The notes: a model not told the origin generated them from the sequence alone. Counted from the first letter of the stretch, positions 47,095 to 57,159 are shown. The stretch: DNA of 64,000 bases from Hymenopus coronatus (GCA_030762935.1 CM060900.1:434520421-434584420), one strand, 5' to 3'. A program made the numbers and translations.

Positions 47095-48481
47095 ACTTTT
47101 TTAGACAGTTGATGCTGACGTTTTCAAATGTCAGTAGAAAATTCTGTCACTCAATGTTATACAATTATAACACTCCAATGTAATAAACTTTGCTTTATAC
47201 GGCTCTGAAAGCACATATGGATACATAAAATGGTGCATGATTTGGATGCCATGAACATTGAATCTGCTGAACCGACGAAATTGTGCAAGTAGCGGAGAGA
47301 GCAAACTTACAACTGTTACACTGTCTCCGTTCTGTACGAGTAAGTCATCATGTTGTCAGCACTGATGCTAAACAAGGCAATATCTGAATATAGCAGACCA
47401 TTGAGCATGAATTCTGTGAAATAGATAAAACAACCTTACTTATAATTATAATATGTCTATAAATATTGAGAATTGTCTAAAAGATCTGATGTGTTCCATT
47501 CACATGACTTTCTCTACATCCCTGCAAAAATTAATATTAAAGAGCTTATGCTTCTATTTAATTCATGCTAACTGAGAAAAAAAAAATAGCAGAAATAGTG
47601 TTATTACTTACTTCCTTGCAAGTAGAAGCGAAATAAGGGAGTACCATAGGTTAAAGTGATAGTCAAAAGCTGGTTGCTGTATGCCTGAAGTTCCTTTGTT
47701 TGTTTGGACAGGAGTTGACAAGTTCCTGTATGAGAAAAGTATAAGTTTTTCAAAGCTGAAACCAAAAACAATGAATATCTCAAAAACGATCAACCTCACC
47801 AAAAAATGTATTTAATATAAATTGTGTGTTTTAACGTGCTCTACATTTTGTGTGGGGTAAGTTTTTATCCATCTCTTACGGTTGAGCAGTTATGCAACGT
47901 TCCGTAAAATTCATCAGAATAAAGTAGTCTTCAGAGACTATTCCCAGAAAATTCAAGATCTACAGTTTACTTGTCAGGTAAATATCTTCAATATACGATA
48001 TTTTAGTCAAAATCGTTAAGAGTCGTTTTTGAGAAAATCAAAATTCTCAAAAAGAAGTTCCATGTAAAAGGTAGTTGGGGGTGGGGGGATTTTCTTTAAA
48101 ATCCTCGTGTCGCATCCTTGGAAGATACCAAACCTAAATATAAATTTTTGTTTTTAATGGTCTTTTCGTTTTTGAGCTATGCTGCCTACAGGCACACACA
48201 CACACACAGACAGACAGACACTTTTTGGGATTCGGGGGTCTCATAACATATATTTCCGGTGAAATCTCGGTATCGAATTTTTGGGTGCATTACAATACCT
48301 TCTCTATACACTAAGTGCATAGTACATGTAGAGAAAGTAACAATTGTATATGACACACGTGTTAAAATTGCTTTATGTTGTCAGTAGGATTATTATACTC
48401 GGCCAATTGCCTCGTTTCGCAAGCTTCCTACTCACAATAGAAAACACCATTTTTAGCACTTGTATCATAAATAACTATTCT
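47095..48481 (+). repeat. R2 repeat, interrupted by R1
   Basis: The R2 sequence runs from TTTTTTAGACAGTTGATGCT to TTGAGAATTGTCTAAAA (47482) and resumes at AATTGTATATGACACACGTG (48342), ending at ATCATAAATAACTATTC. At the equivalent point the uninterrupted copies read AACTGTTTAAAAATGGCGTA (43446) and, on minus, AACTGTCTGAAAACAGTGTA (near 1710). An R1 element fills the gap. Confidence 0.8.
47483..48341 (-). repeat. R1 repeat, full length with defined ends
   Basis: This 859-bp copy is bounded by R2 sequence on both sides. The outer end is GATCTGATGTGTTCCATTCA; the hairpin end is CTAAGTGCATAGTACATGTA then GAGAAAGTAAC. It has all the family blocks, including GTTGAGCAGTTATGCAACGT, GGTAGTTGGGGGTGGGGGGA and the protomicrosatellite (CA)n(GACA)n at 48194-48220. 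No reading frame spans it. Confidence 0.88.
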
Positions 48482-48514
48482 CGTATCATCATCAGCAGCA
48501 GCATCATCATTAAG

Positions 48515-48622
48515 ACCCGCCATGAGATAGGCATTCGTCGCCAGCTTTGTGAAGTGCACATGACGAGCACTGGGATGATGTTACAGTGGTTGAGGAATTT
48601 CAATGAAGGCCGTGAAAATCGT
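48515..48622 (+). pseudogene. Mariner-type transposase N-terminal fragment
   Basis: A short plus frame reads RHEIGIRRQLCEVHMTST then GMMLQWLRNFNEGRENR and stop. This resembles the second helix-turn-helix region of mariner transposases (W..xFNEGR pattern). It is isolated; no ends or catalytic part were seen. Confidence is moderate because of its length. Confidence 0.5.
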
Positions 48623-49500
48623 TAACACCTGTTGATATCGTTTGGTTGGAAGCAACTGAAATATTCTTCCTGCAGCCCTGGCTGTATATCAAGTGATATT
48701 CGTTTATTACAATATGGGTAATTGCAAATATAACTGTCCCATTAACATTTGTACAAGTTATACTGAGCACATACGCCATGATTATGGAAATATGTTGATA
48801 TTGAGAGAGTATTGCTTCCATACGTGTAAATACGTTAAGCACAATTGTCATGTTCAAATAAACGATATATATGTATGCTTATAATAAGAAGTGTATAGGC
48901 AAGGTAATATTCAGTTTAAGAAACGTTTGTAGAAGCTAGTCTGTTTTAGAAGGACACTTTGTTAGTAAGCTAAGCGTCTGTTGGCATTTTGGTGCAATAA
49001 GTCACAAAGTCCAAGTGGAGGGAAATAAACGTTGAATATATAGTCAGGGTATTCAGTATCTGCTAAAGTCACATGATCAATTTCCACTGACACGTGACTC
49101 GGAACGCAACCAAAACGTTGGACACTGACCAACGGGGAGAATCCAACATAACTCATGCGACTATATAACCCAGATTTTGACTAACGATCAAGAGCTAGAC
49201 TAGATTTCTCAGAGGCGAAATCTTCGGCACGATATGTAAAAGCTTCCCGCGTTAGCTTAACGCCAACTAACTGGAGAAAATTATAGTTAAGTATATAGTG
49301 AATTGAAATCTAGGAGCAGAGATTAACATGTATGTAAGTCAGTGCTTGTGTGTTAATTAATTGGTACATGAAATAATAGTAACAAACGTCTGGATGTTGA
49401 CGTAGGTAATAAATTTGTTTTACTTACTAAAGTGTACTTATATTCCAAACGCCTTAGTTGCATCAGTGCTCTGCCGGATGTAATATTTTAATGACTGTGA
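48623..49500. other. No confident feature
   Basis: A 64-codon minus frame (48962-49156) is moderately protein-like but unrecognised. It contains ACGTTGGACACTGACCAACG, a partly self-complementary motif. Confidence 0.3.
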
Positions 49501-49549
49501 CTAATAGTCGAGGATCAATATACTAATTATATTACGACTCCTTAAATCG

Positions 49550-50035
49550 CAGCAACTATACCTTAAATTACACCCATAACAACAAGAACTGCTACAATGT
49601 GATAGGATTAGAGTAGGGTCCTCGGTCGACTCCAGGGGAGAGGAGACCCAAAGGGCGACCAGATCCGAACGATGACGGGCGCAAACATGTACCGGATGCC
49701 TAACGGTTTCAGTTTGAACGCCTTCAACGCCGCCCGGGCCTAAACATGGAACTCCGAGCCGGGATCCTAGCATTTAAGCACTTGAAGGCAGTTCATGTCA
49801 AACAGACCTCGATGACGCAAACCTCTACATTATTCAAGCCACCATCCAGCTCCAACTCGCCGAACTTCGTCGCTTGATCCTTCAACCCTGAAACAGATTA
49901 CAAGGAAGTGATGGGAACAGGAAGTGATGGACAGGAAATTCGGGAAATATAGTGATCCTTACCAGTATTCCCCCAGCTGCCCGGGGATACTCTAAAAATA
50001 TCCGAATAAAAGTCACCACCTCCCGAGCGCGAGTC
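49550..50035 (+). repeat. Repeat R4 copy
   Basis: 49858-49945 (CCGAACTTCGTCGCTTGATC, CCTGAAACAGATTAC, AAGTGATGGACAGG) matches 22588-22655. The upstream GC-richer part is less clearly related. Class unknown. Confidence 0.4.
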
Positions 50036-50039
50036 CCAC

Positions 50040-50968
50040 ACGAGGGTCATCCAGAAAGCAACAAACGATTTGGCATAACTAAATAATATCAACACAAAGT
50101 TACAGAACTTACTCTATTTCTCAACGTAATCTCCATTCTGTCAAGACATTTGTCACGTGGTACCAGTTTTTCAATGGCGATGTTATACTTTTCTACCGAC
50201 AAAGGACTTTTTCGGTTTTTGAATGCACAAAATGTTCTGCCAATCGAATGTTTTTTTTGTTTTTTTTTTTGGTAGTGTTTAACGCCCGCTTTAACTACTA
50301 ATGGCACCGCAGGCGGTGACACTGATGATACATGAATGATGATGGAGCACCGGTGGAATGCGATGGCGGGGGAAACCGGAGTACCCGGAGAAAACCCGCC
50401 CCAGCGCCGTTTTGTCCACCACAAATCTCACATGCGGTCGCTTGGGATCGAACCCCGACCGTCTAGGTGAGAGTCGAGTGGTCTAACCACTCGGCCACGG
50501 CGCGGCCACGGCGCGGCCCCCAATCGAATGTTATAGGTAGATAGTGCAAGTGTATGATGATGCTGATGATGATGCAATGAAAAAGCCTTCAGTGAGGAAA
50601 CTGCGCATAATTTACGAGTAATCAACCAGTATGCACGACAAAGACCGGAGTGGAAGTTTATCAATCGTTATGGAGGAGTTGAAGGTAAATGTTGATAAAA
50701 GATGTTATAAAAACCGGTGTTTCACTTTGGACCCATACATGACTTTTTGGGTGTACCTCAAGGTGGCAGCACATCTTGACTCCGATCTTTGCGGTGGAAG
50801 TGTAAAGAATCTGCGTGGTACAATGTGACCATGAGTACCTTGATAACAATGTGGATTACGTTGAGAAATAGAAGATAATGTGACTTTGTTTACAACGTTT
50901 TGTGTTGATATTCTTCGTTATTGTTTAGTTAGGTCAAATCGTGTGTTACTTTCTGGATGGCTCTCGTA
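50040..50968 (+). mobile_element. Mariner-like element, palindromic, family 2 (copy 2), with SINE inside
   Basis: Its ends are ACGAGGGTCATCCAGAAAGC (50040) and CTTTCTGGATGGCTCTCGTA (50968). The left arm encodes, on minus, the transposase C-terminus SVEKYNIAIEKLVP, RDKCLD. The right part on plus has an N-terminal fragment HDKDRSGSLSIVMEELKVNV, then a deletion, then the C-terminus YLDNNVDYVEK and stop near 50869. Both ends therefore carry the 3' end. A family A SINE (50253-50519) has inserted into it. Confidence 0.8.
50253..50519 (-). mobile_element. SINE family A, full length with target duplication
   Basis: The minus-strand order is: head GCCGCGCCGTGGCCGAGTGG with a perfect box A TGGCCGAGTGG, box B GGGGTTCGATCCC, body GCGACCGCATGTGAGATTTG, GGGCGGGTTTTCTCCGGGTA, tail CATTCCACCGGTGCTCCATC and AAAGCGGGCGTTAAACACTA, then an A-rich tail. 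It is flanked by the 13-bp direct repeat CCAATCGAATGTT (50240-50252 and 50520-50532). The head has a short duplicated GGCCGCGCCGT. This is the reference copy for the family. Confidence 0.93.
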
Positions 50969-51069
50969 CTATAAGCGAGTTCTACTTACTGAGGCATCTA
51001 CCCGGAAATTTTATGTAAAGATTTCACTAAAAATAGATGATTTGAAGCGTCTTAATCTAAAACAGAAGC

Positions 51070-51955
51070 ATTTTATAAAACTTAATGTGTTCCATTCACA
51101 TGACTTTCTCTATCTGTTCTGCAAACGGACTATTCTTACAAAATATTAGTCTTTTAGCTACATAATGCTAATCAAGAGAATTTGTCTTATTCTTTAGTTC
51201 CTTATAAGTACGCGGAAAATAAGAGAATTCACTAGGACGAGGCGACAGTGAAGTCTTTTAAAACCTGTTGCTATGCGACTGTGGTGGCTAGGAGAAAAAC
51301 AAAAATAGATGTGAAACAGGCGGGGATATCCTCTTTGATAAAAGTTTAGGTATTTTAAAACTGAAACTAATAACAGGGAATAGCTCTGAAGTGGCTAGGT
51401 CTACAACATTTTTATACAGCAAATTGTGTGTTTTAACGAGTTTTTGTCTATTTCTTACTGTTTATAAGTTATGCAAAAGTAATTGAGAATGAGGAGGGCT
51501 TCAAAGGTTATTCCCAGGAAATTAGGATGCACCTAAATGTCGTTAATATGCGGCATTTTAATCAAAACCGTTACATCTATTCCCAGGAAATTAGGATGCA
51601 CCTAAATATCGTTAATATGCGGCATTTTAATCAAAACCGTTACATCTATTGCCAGGAAATTAGGATACACCTAAACGTCGTTAATATACGGCATTTTAAT
51701 CAAAACCGTTACATCTATTCCCAGGAAATTAGGATGCACCTAAATATCGTTAATATGCGGCATTTTAATCAAAACCGTTACATCTATTCCCAGGAAATTA
51801 GGATACACCTAAACGTCGTTAATATACGGCATTTTAATCAAAACCGTTACAGCATCCATTCCCGGTGAAATTTAGTATCTAATTTTTGGGTGCAACACAA
51901 TATCTTCTCTACCTACTATCAACATTGAACATACATACTAGAGAAAGTAAAACGC
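51070..51955 (-). repeat. R1 repeat with internal tandem amplification
   Basis: A reverse copy begins TTAATGTGTTCCATTCACAT, preceded by TATAAAAC. It runs through CTAATCAAGAGAATTTGTCT, GGAATAGCTCTGAAGTGGCT and TATTTCTTACTGTTTATAAG, then a five-unit 69-bp tandem array (51510-51850), then jumps to CCCGGTGAAATTTAGTATCT and a poor hairpin near 51945. The segment between TAATCAAAACCGTTA and CCCGGTGAAAT, including the protomicrosatellite, is deleted. Confidence 0.82.
51510..51850 (+). repeat. 69-bp tandem repeat, five units, inside R1
   Basis: Each unit contains TTCCCAGGAAATTAGGAT, CGTTAATAT and GGCATTTTAATCAAAACCGT. Units 2-3 and 4-5 alternate between an ATGCACCTAAATATCG type and an ATACACCTAAACGTCG type, so a 138-bp dimer was duplicated last. 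69 bp is 23 codons, which explains the 113-codon plus frame; it is not a gene. Confidence 0.92.
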
Positions 51956-52127
51956 ATTTGATGGCGTTTACGTGGTTTGCTAATAGCACATTTTGAATGG
52001 CCGCAATCTAAAAGAGTTAAAACAATTGTACACAGAGATTGAAAAAATATATTGTTTATTAACGACGCGGTCGATTACCAGGATCATATCAGCACCACCA
52101 GTGTGCTCGAATTTCGTCCCGCAGGGT

Positions 52128-52266
52128 TTTTTTTAACATGTCAATAATTATAATGAAATGGGGCTGTTACTTTTAAGCACACTTGAACAGCATCGGTCTG
52201 GGCCGTGTTTGAACACCTGATCCTGAGCTCAGAACGCCAGCGCTTAACCAACTGAGCTACCGACAG
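52128..52266 (-). mobile_element. tRNA-derived SINE or tRNA pseudogene
   Basis: The minus strand begins GTCGGTAGCTCAGTTGGTTA, with a perfect box A TAGCTCAGTTG, and has a box B-like GTGTTCAAACACG about 45 bp later. The T-arm cannot pair properly, so it is not a working tRNA. A T-run on plus at 52130-52138 would be its A-tail. Confidence 0.6.
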
Positions 52267-52582
52267 ACACACAGACGTTGGGAGACACCGAACAAAATGT
52301 AAACATATGTTGTTAAAACGGCCTCAAACAATGTAATATTACTATATGCAATGTTGCATGGTGTAAAATAACATTAAGAACTGTATATTTTTAAAGTTAC
52401 ATTAAGCTTATAAGGCATAAATGTAGATATCTACAGAGTCTACTTCGCTAATTATTTTGGAGAAAGGAATGGTTTCGGGTGTGCTTTCAAAATTCACCTT
52501 GATACTTGCTGTTTTACTCTTCCAACTTTTGGGAAACTTACGGTACATTTTTCTCACGTCCACACTTTCACAGTCTGTGGAG

Positions 52583-52668
52583 GGTAGAATATAATTTAAT
52601 TAAAGAAAGATGTCCACCTCCAGTCGGGATTTGAACCAGCTCGCTGACCATAGACCACGGGGGCAGCT
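52583..52668 (-). mobile_element. tRNA-derived SINE-like fragment
   Basis: The minus strand reads GCTGCCCCCGTGGTCTATGG then TCAGCGAGCTGGTTCAAATC CCGACTGGAGG: a head with a box-A-like region and box B GGTTCAAATCCC. It is followed by an AT-rich stretch. It differs from families A-D. Confidence 0.5.
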
Positions 52669-52837
52669 ATTAAACTATTTTGCACCTTAGAGCATTTTTC
52701 CCATTTGAAATGTTCGATGCTCAGCTTGTCACATACATATTTTAGGATTTCTAAGGAAGTGTCATCCTTTATTTCGTCTTTGAAACAATCACGCAGCAAC
52801 GAGTCGTTTAGGGGATCTGTTGCAGAATTTAAACGGT

Positions 52838-53206
52838 GGCGCAGTGGCCGAGTGGTTAGACTGCTCTCCTCCCATCAAGCGATCCCAAGTGCCCGCATGT
52901 GGGATTTGTGGTACATGAAGCGGCGTCTGGGTGGGTTTTCTCCGGGTCCTCCGGTTTCCCCCGCCACTTATTCTATGTATTGCTCCATCATCACCTTTCC
53001 TATCATTCATTCATTTCGCTTGCATTTCATATCCTTCACTTTCTCACGCTCATGCCTGGCGACGGGCCGATAACTCGTTCAAGGTTCTCCATTCTGTGGT
53101 TGCGTACCGTTGACTCCCCGACAGACTTCTGACCCCTAGGTATCCGCTTGTAAGTCTTATACCCCTAAATTCAGTCCTAAAAACCGGGAGGGCACGCCGA
53201 CTACGA
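52838..53206 (+). mobile_element. SINE family B, full length
   Basis: The head GGTGGCGCAGTGGCCGAGTG contains box A TGGCCGAGTGG. Box B is decayed (AGCGATCCC). The body CCCGCATGTGGGATTTGTGG, GTGGGTTTTCTCCGGGTCC and GGTTTCCCCCGCCAC is shared with family A. The middle CACCTTTCCTATCATTCATT and the tail GCCTGGCGACGGGCCGATAA, GGTTCTCCATTCTGTGGTTG, CCCCTAGGTATCCG and GACTACGAAACGACGG are family B specific. Confidence 0.9.
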
Positions 53207-53584
53207 AACGACGGAATTTAAACTTTAAGGATCTACAATACACCTGTTTCCAAGCATACTATTTTATACAAAAGCGTTTCTCATCAAAAAAAACATTTTC
53301 ACACCTTCAAAATGTTTCACGCGTTGCAGTTTTTATTTAAATTTCATAAACAATTCGCAGATTTCACAAAGATATCCGTCGTAGCGTTCGATAGGTCAAA
53401 AGACATGCTAATACCAATAACAATTTATTTATTTTCTATGAAAGTATGACTAGGTTTAAGGATTAAATGTTCTTATATGCTTACAGCAAATTTTTGTATA
53501 CTCTGATATAAAAAACCCTGACACGCATTTACAATTGTTTTCCTTCTAATACCGAAGATTCTGCTACAATTAATACATATTACT
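53207..53584. other. No identifiable feature
   Basis: AT-rich spacer between a SINE and a degraded R1 piece. Confidence 0.4.
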
Positions 53585-53705
53585 TCCTCTACTACCTATC
53601 CAGAGGAAGCAGGAAAGAATTGTATTCCACTGAAAACTCCGATATCGAGAGGTCACTGCAAATACACACATTTGAGGTGTTTTTAGGCTAAATACATTTA
53701 CAACG
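53585..53705 (+). repeat. R1 hairpin-end fragment, degraded
   Basis: CTCTACTACCTATCCAGAGG, GAATTGTATTCCACTGAAAA, CTCCGATATCGAGAGGTCAC and GCAAATACACACATTTGAGG resemble the first 110 bp of forward R1. Confidence 0.6.
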
Positions 53706-54029
53706 AAGGTCAGAGATCTATGAATTGCATACCTGGGGTGTTTTCAAATTTCTCCCCGTCTTTATTTCTTGTGCAGTAGGAGTTTAGAAGCATTATCACC
53801 AAATTACGCTGTATACTGCTTGTTCTCAGTCAAATTAAGGAAACAACATACTTTAGTTTTTCGTTCAATCACAGAACATTTATGCCTGCCATTACATTTT
53901 CCTTACTCTTGGGCGAATGTGAAATTAAGCATAATTAAAGGTCATAAAAAGCTCTTCTCCAACCAAATCCGAACCCGTAATTCCAATTCCGGTGGCCAAC
54001 ATTAATAGTTACACCAAAAAAATATCTAT

Positions 54030-54120
54030 AGTATTCCAACAATGTATGTATATGTATGTAGGTAGGCAGGCAGGCAGGCATGTGTGTACGTATGAATGTG
54101 TATGTGTGTATGTATGCATT
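54030..54120 (+). repeat. (TATG)n(GGCA)n microsatellite
   Basis: TATGTATATGTATGTAGGTA then GGCAGGCAGGCAGGCA then a TGTG/TATG mixture. The 53706-54029 and 54121-54618 flanks show nothing else. A 126-codon plus frame at 54281-54661 runs into the SINE at 54620 and is unrecognised. Confidence 0.8.
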
Positions 54121-54618
54121 TATTTTCTGCAAATGCGCATTCTTCTGGGCAGAGTTAAATGTACAATATTCACTTAACATAATAATATTACAATTTAATA
54201 ATAGTAAATAAAACTTCAGTGCTAAGGTTTAATTCCATTTGAAGATTCCAGAGTTCACGCACTTCACTTGCAGGTAAGTTGTGTTTCATTTAATAACTCA
54301 GTTAGATTGCGGTCAATTAGATAACGCATTCGTCATAATGGCCGAACGCCTCAAAAATAATCTTTGTTTAACAACACTGCGGAAAGAATGCGCGAGATCT
54401 TTCTTTTCTCCCCCCCCCCGCAATCGCTTCCCCTTGAAGCAGCAGGTATGTTGCAAAGATATACAAAGTTGTTCCACGATGAATTTTGAATTCAAATTGC
54501 TTTGCGAAAGGAGCATAATTTGTAGGATCGTTGGTGCAGCGAAAGAAAAAAGCACATACAACGGTTTCTCATGCAAAAAGAGCGTTTTCACATTTTGCTT
54601 GTTACAACTTTTTTTCCA

Positions 54619-54930
54619 GCGACGCCGTGGCAGAGTGGTTGCACCGCTTGCCTCTCCCTAGCCGGCCCGGGTTCGATCCCAAGCGCCCGCATGTGGAATT
54701 TGTGGTGGACGAAGCGGCGTCTGGGCGGATTTACTCCGGGGTCCTCCGGTATCCCCCGCTTCTCATAGTACCAATTGCTTATCACTTTTCCTATCATCCA
54801 TTTCGCTTCCATTTCATATCATCCACTTCCTCAAGGGTCGTCCACTCGTTCCAGGGCTTAGGTACAATGACCTCTTTCGGTGGCGAGTCCCCTTCGATAG
54901 CATCCTATTCTATCCTATGGTGGCCTATCC
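54619..54930 (+). mobile_element. SINE family B, variant tail
   Basis: The head is GCGACGCCGTGGCAGAGTGG (box A TGGCAGAGTGG) with a perfect box B GGGTTCGATCCC. The body is AGCGCCCGCATGTGGAATTT, GGTGGACGAAGCGGCGTCTG and CTCCGGGGTCCTCCGG. The middle is CACTTTTCCTATCATCCATT. After TCATCCACTTCCTCAAG it diverges from the standard tail (TCTATCCTATGGTGGCC). Confidence 0.88.
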
Positions 54931-55093
54931 AATAGGATTCCTGACACACAATCTTTGAGTGTCTTGTGTCAACATACGTAACCATTCTGCACAGAGCTAA
55001 TTGGTCGGTTACAAAGCAGAGCGACTCAAGCTGTTTTATTTTTCTTTCTCTGTTTTTTCATCTCAAGACAAATTGAGATTTATCAAGTGAATA

Positions 55094-55459
55094 TCACGTG
55101 TATGCGAGTGCTTCCTCGACAGCTGGAGCAATTAATAGAGAAGTAATCTTGGGCTTACCCTCAGCGGTACAACTTGGCACGCGGTGCGTTTTCCGTTTCG
55201 CTTTACGTAACAACGTAAGATTCGGAATGAGGCTGGTTGCGTCGAAATAGTTTTGTGTCGACGACGTGCTGTCGGAGAACACTAAGCACTGCAGCGACAA
55301 CATTCCATGCCAGTCAGCAGTGGCATTAGTATTGGAGAGTGGTTCGGAGGAAGAGGTTCTATGCTCCGAGGTGCTGGTGTTGATAGCCCTCACTTGTGGT
55401 GCCTTTGGGCACAACAACAAGTCTTCCCTGTGTTCATGATTGAAGGTGTGGAACTTCAT
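55094..55459 (-). other. GC-richer segment, possible exon of an unknown gene
   Basis: A 121-codon minus frame (beginning MKFHTFNHEHREDLLLCPK) lies in a segment clearly richer in G+C than its surroundings and not part of any repeat seen here. On the minus strand, GAGGTAAGC inside the frame (about 55153-55161) fits a splice donor. On plus, a competing frame begins ATGCCAGTCAGCAGTGGC (about 55308) and ends at a donor-like TTCAGTGAGT. Ser/Thr-rich and unrecognised. The strand is undecided; coding status is a guess. Confidence 0.25.
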
Positions 55460-55571
55460 TCAGTGAGTACTCATTTCAATATTTAGATTACTTTTATAAC
55501 AACGATTTGTCTAGGGTCAGTTTGCTTCCGTACGTTTCCGAAGTACTTCGATACACCTCTCCTAAATATTC

Positions 55572-56012
55572 TAACGTTGAAGCATCTGAGAAATTTGGAA
55601 AATCCACATTACCATATCTTGTTGAAACTTTTACCAGTCATTGTATACAAAAGTGATATGTTTGCCATATCTCAAAATTATAAATTATCATTTTTATTGT
55701 CTGAAGTTATTGTTCTAATAAAATGAGACACGTGATATATTTTTAAATATATTGATACAAAAATCTAGTTTTACAGCAAATGAGTTTACACACAGATGTG
55801 TCATGTTATATATTTTTACATTAGCACTAATTAGCGTGGAAAATATTACTTTCGTACTCTCCAAATCTTCTGGTTTTTCAAAATTGTGGCATTATTTCAG
55901 CAAGATATAGGCCCGTTTTCTTTAAAGTGCTTCTGAGAGGCAGTACAAAAACTTTGAAGCAAATATTTCATCGTAGGTGACATTTTGAGTCTGGAAAAGT
56001 GTTGGTAAAACT
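55572..56012 (+). mobile_element. R3 MITE-like element, left part
   Basis: A decayed left end, GTTGAAGCATCTGAGAAATT, is followed by an interior that matches R3 at 36060-36290: TTTTTACATTAGCACTAATT, TACTTTCGTACTCTCCAAAT, TCTTTAAAGTGCTTCTGAGA and GGTGACATTTTGAGTCTGGA. It stops at GGTAAAA, where an R1 copy begins. Confidence 0.6.
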
Positions 56013-56762
56013 TTAATGTTTCCTATTCCATGACTTTCCTTATTTATTGTTCTGCAAACACACTATTCCTACAAAAGGTGATTCTTTTATCGATGTCACA
56101 CTAATCAAGATAAGCATTCCGAAAATGATCTTATTATTTAGCTCAATAATGAGTAGAAGGCAACTAAGAGGAGCACTAGACTAAAGCGAGAGTCAAAATT
56201 GTTTAAAAGCTGTCGCTAAGCGATTGGAATAGCTAGAAGGAAAATAAAAGAAATTTAAAACTGACGAGGACTTTGCAGTTGAGAAAAGCTTAAGTATTTT
56301 AAAATTGAAACGAATAAAAAGGAATGCGTCTTAAACGGCTAGGTCTACAAAAAAAAAAAAAAAAAAAATACAGTATCAGAACATTGTGTTTTAACGAGAT
56401 CTACATTTTCTGTGTTCGTTTTTGTCTCTCTCTTACAGTGATCAGTTATGCAAAAGTCATTCAGAATGAAGAAGTCATCAGGGGCTATTCCCAGGAATTT
56501 CAGGGTTTACATTTTAATTGTCATATAAACATCTTTTATATAATCAAATTGGGTGCAACCATTTTTAGAAAATCGAACATTTCGAAAAATATTCCGTTGC
56601 TTAGGGTGCGGAAATTTTCCTTAAATCTTCGTGCCAATACCAAGTCTGGTAGTTAACGGAATTTTCGTTTTTGAGTTATGGTGTTGAAATACACATACGT
56701 AACTTTTTCCACTCCGTACTATTTACAAAAAATTATAATCTTACGTAGTAAGTTAGAGAAAG
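56013..56762 (-). repeat. R1 repeat
   Basis: A reverse copy from CTTTAATGTTTCCTATTCCA through AAGATAAGCATTCCGAAAAT, ACTAAAGCGAGAGTCAAAAT, a (A)20 run at 56349-56369, TTTTAACGAGATCTACATTT, ATTCCCAGGAATTTCAGG, AATCTTCGTGCCAATACCAA, GAATTTTCGTTTTTGAGTTA and a decayed end AGTAAGTTAGAGAAAGG. Much of the hairpin-proximal section, including the protomicrosatellite, is reduced. Confidence 0.8.
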
Positions 56763-57159
56763 GCATGTGACGGTCATCGCAGCAAAACCGATGTGACTGG
56801 GTATCGACGAAGTTGACCTGATCGTTTCCACACGTTGCGTAATGCTGCGGACCGAAGACGTCGAGTCCCGATATCGCCTTTCTGTCCCCGGCGCCTTTCT
56901 TATATAACGTTAAAGTATTTTTGCTCTGCTCTACAACAGATATCACTACCAATATCATTTACAAAGGTACGCTGTGCAAACTCAAATATAGCAAGTGATT
57001 TCGTATACTCTCCATACATTCTTGCTTTTGCATTTCTTTAAAGTGAAAATTGTCACAGTTTCTAAATAATGAGGTTGGAACATAGTTATAACTCATATAT
57101 TTGTGTTATATTAACTTTTGAATGAGAAACTTTTTAATGAAAACCTAAAAGTTTTCACA
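56763..57159. other. No identifiable feature
   Basis: 56765-56920 is somewhat GC-richer with no recognised content; the rest is AT-rich. Confidence 0.35.

Noticed and set aside
50253..50519. Possible tRNA gene (TGGCCGAGTGG and GGTTCGATCCC)
   Set aside because: It is the head of a SINE with a body, tail and target duplication; no cloverleaf is intact.
51527..51868. 113-codon frame with a 23-residue repeat
   Set aside because: It is a by-product of the 69-bp tandem array inside a non-coding R1 copy.
52190..52266. Possible functional tRNA gene on minus (TAGCTCAGTTGG head)
   Set aside because: The T-arm cannot pair and the anticodon arm is not clean; together with the downstream A-tail complement it fits a SINE or pseudogene.
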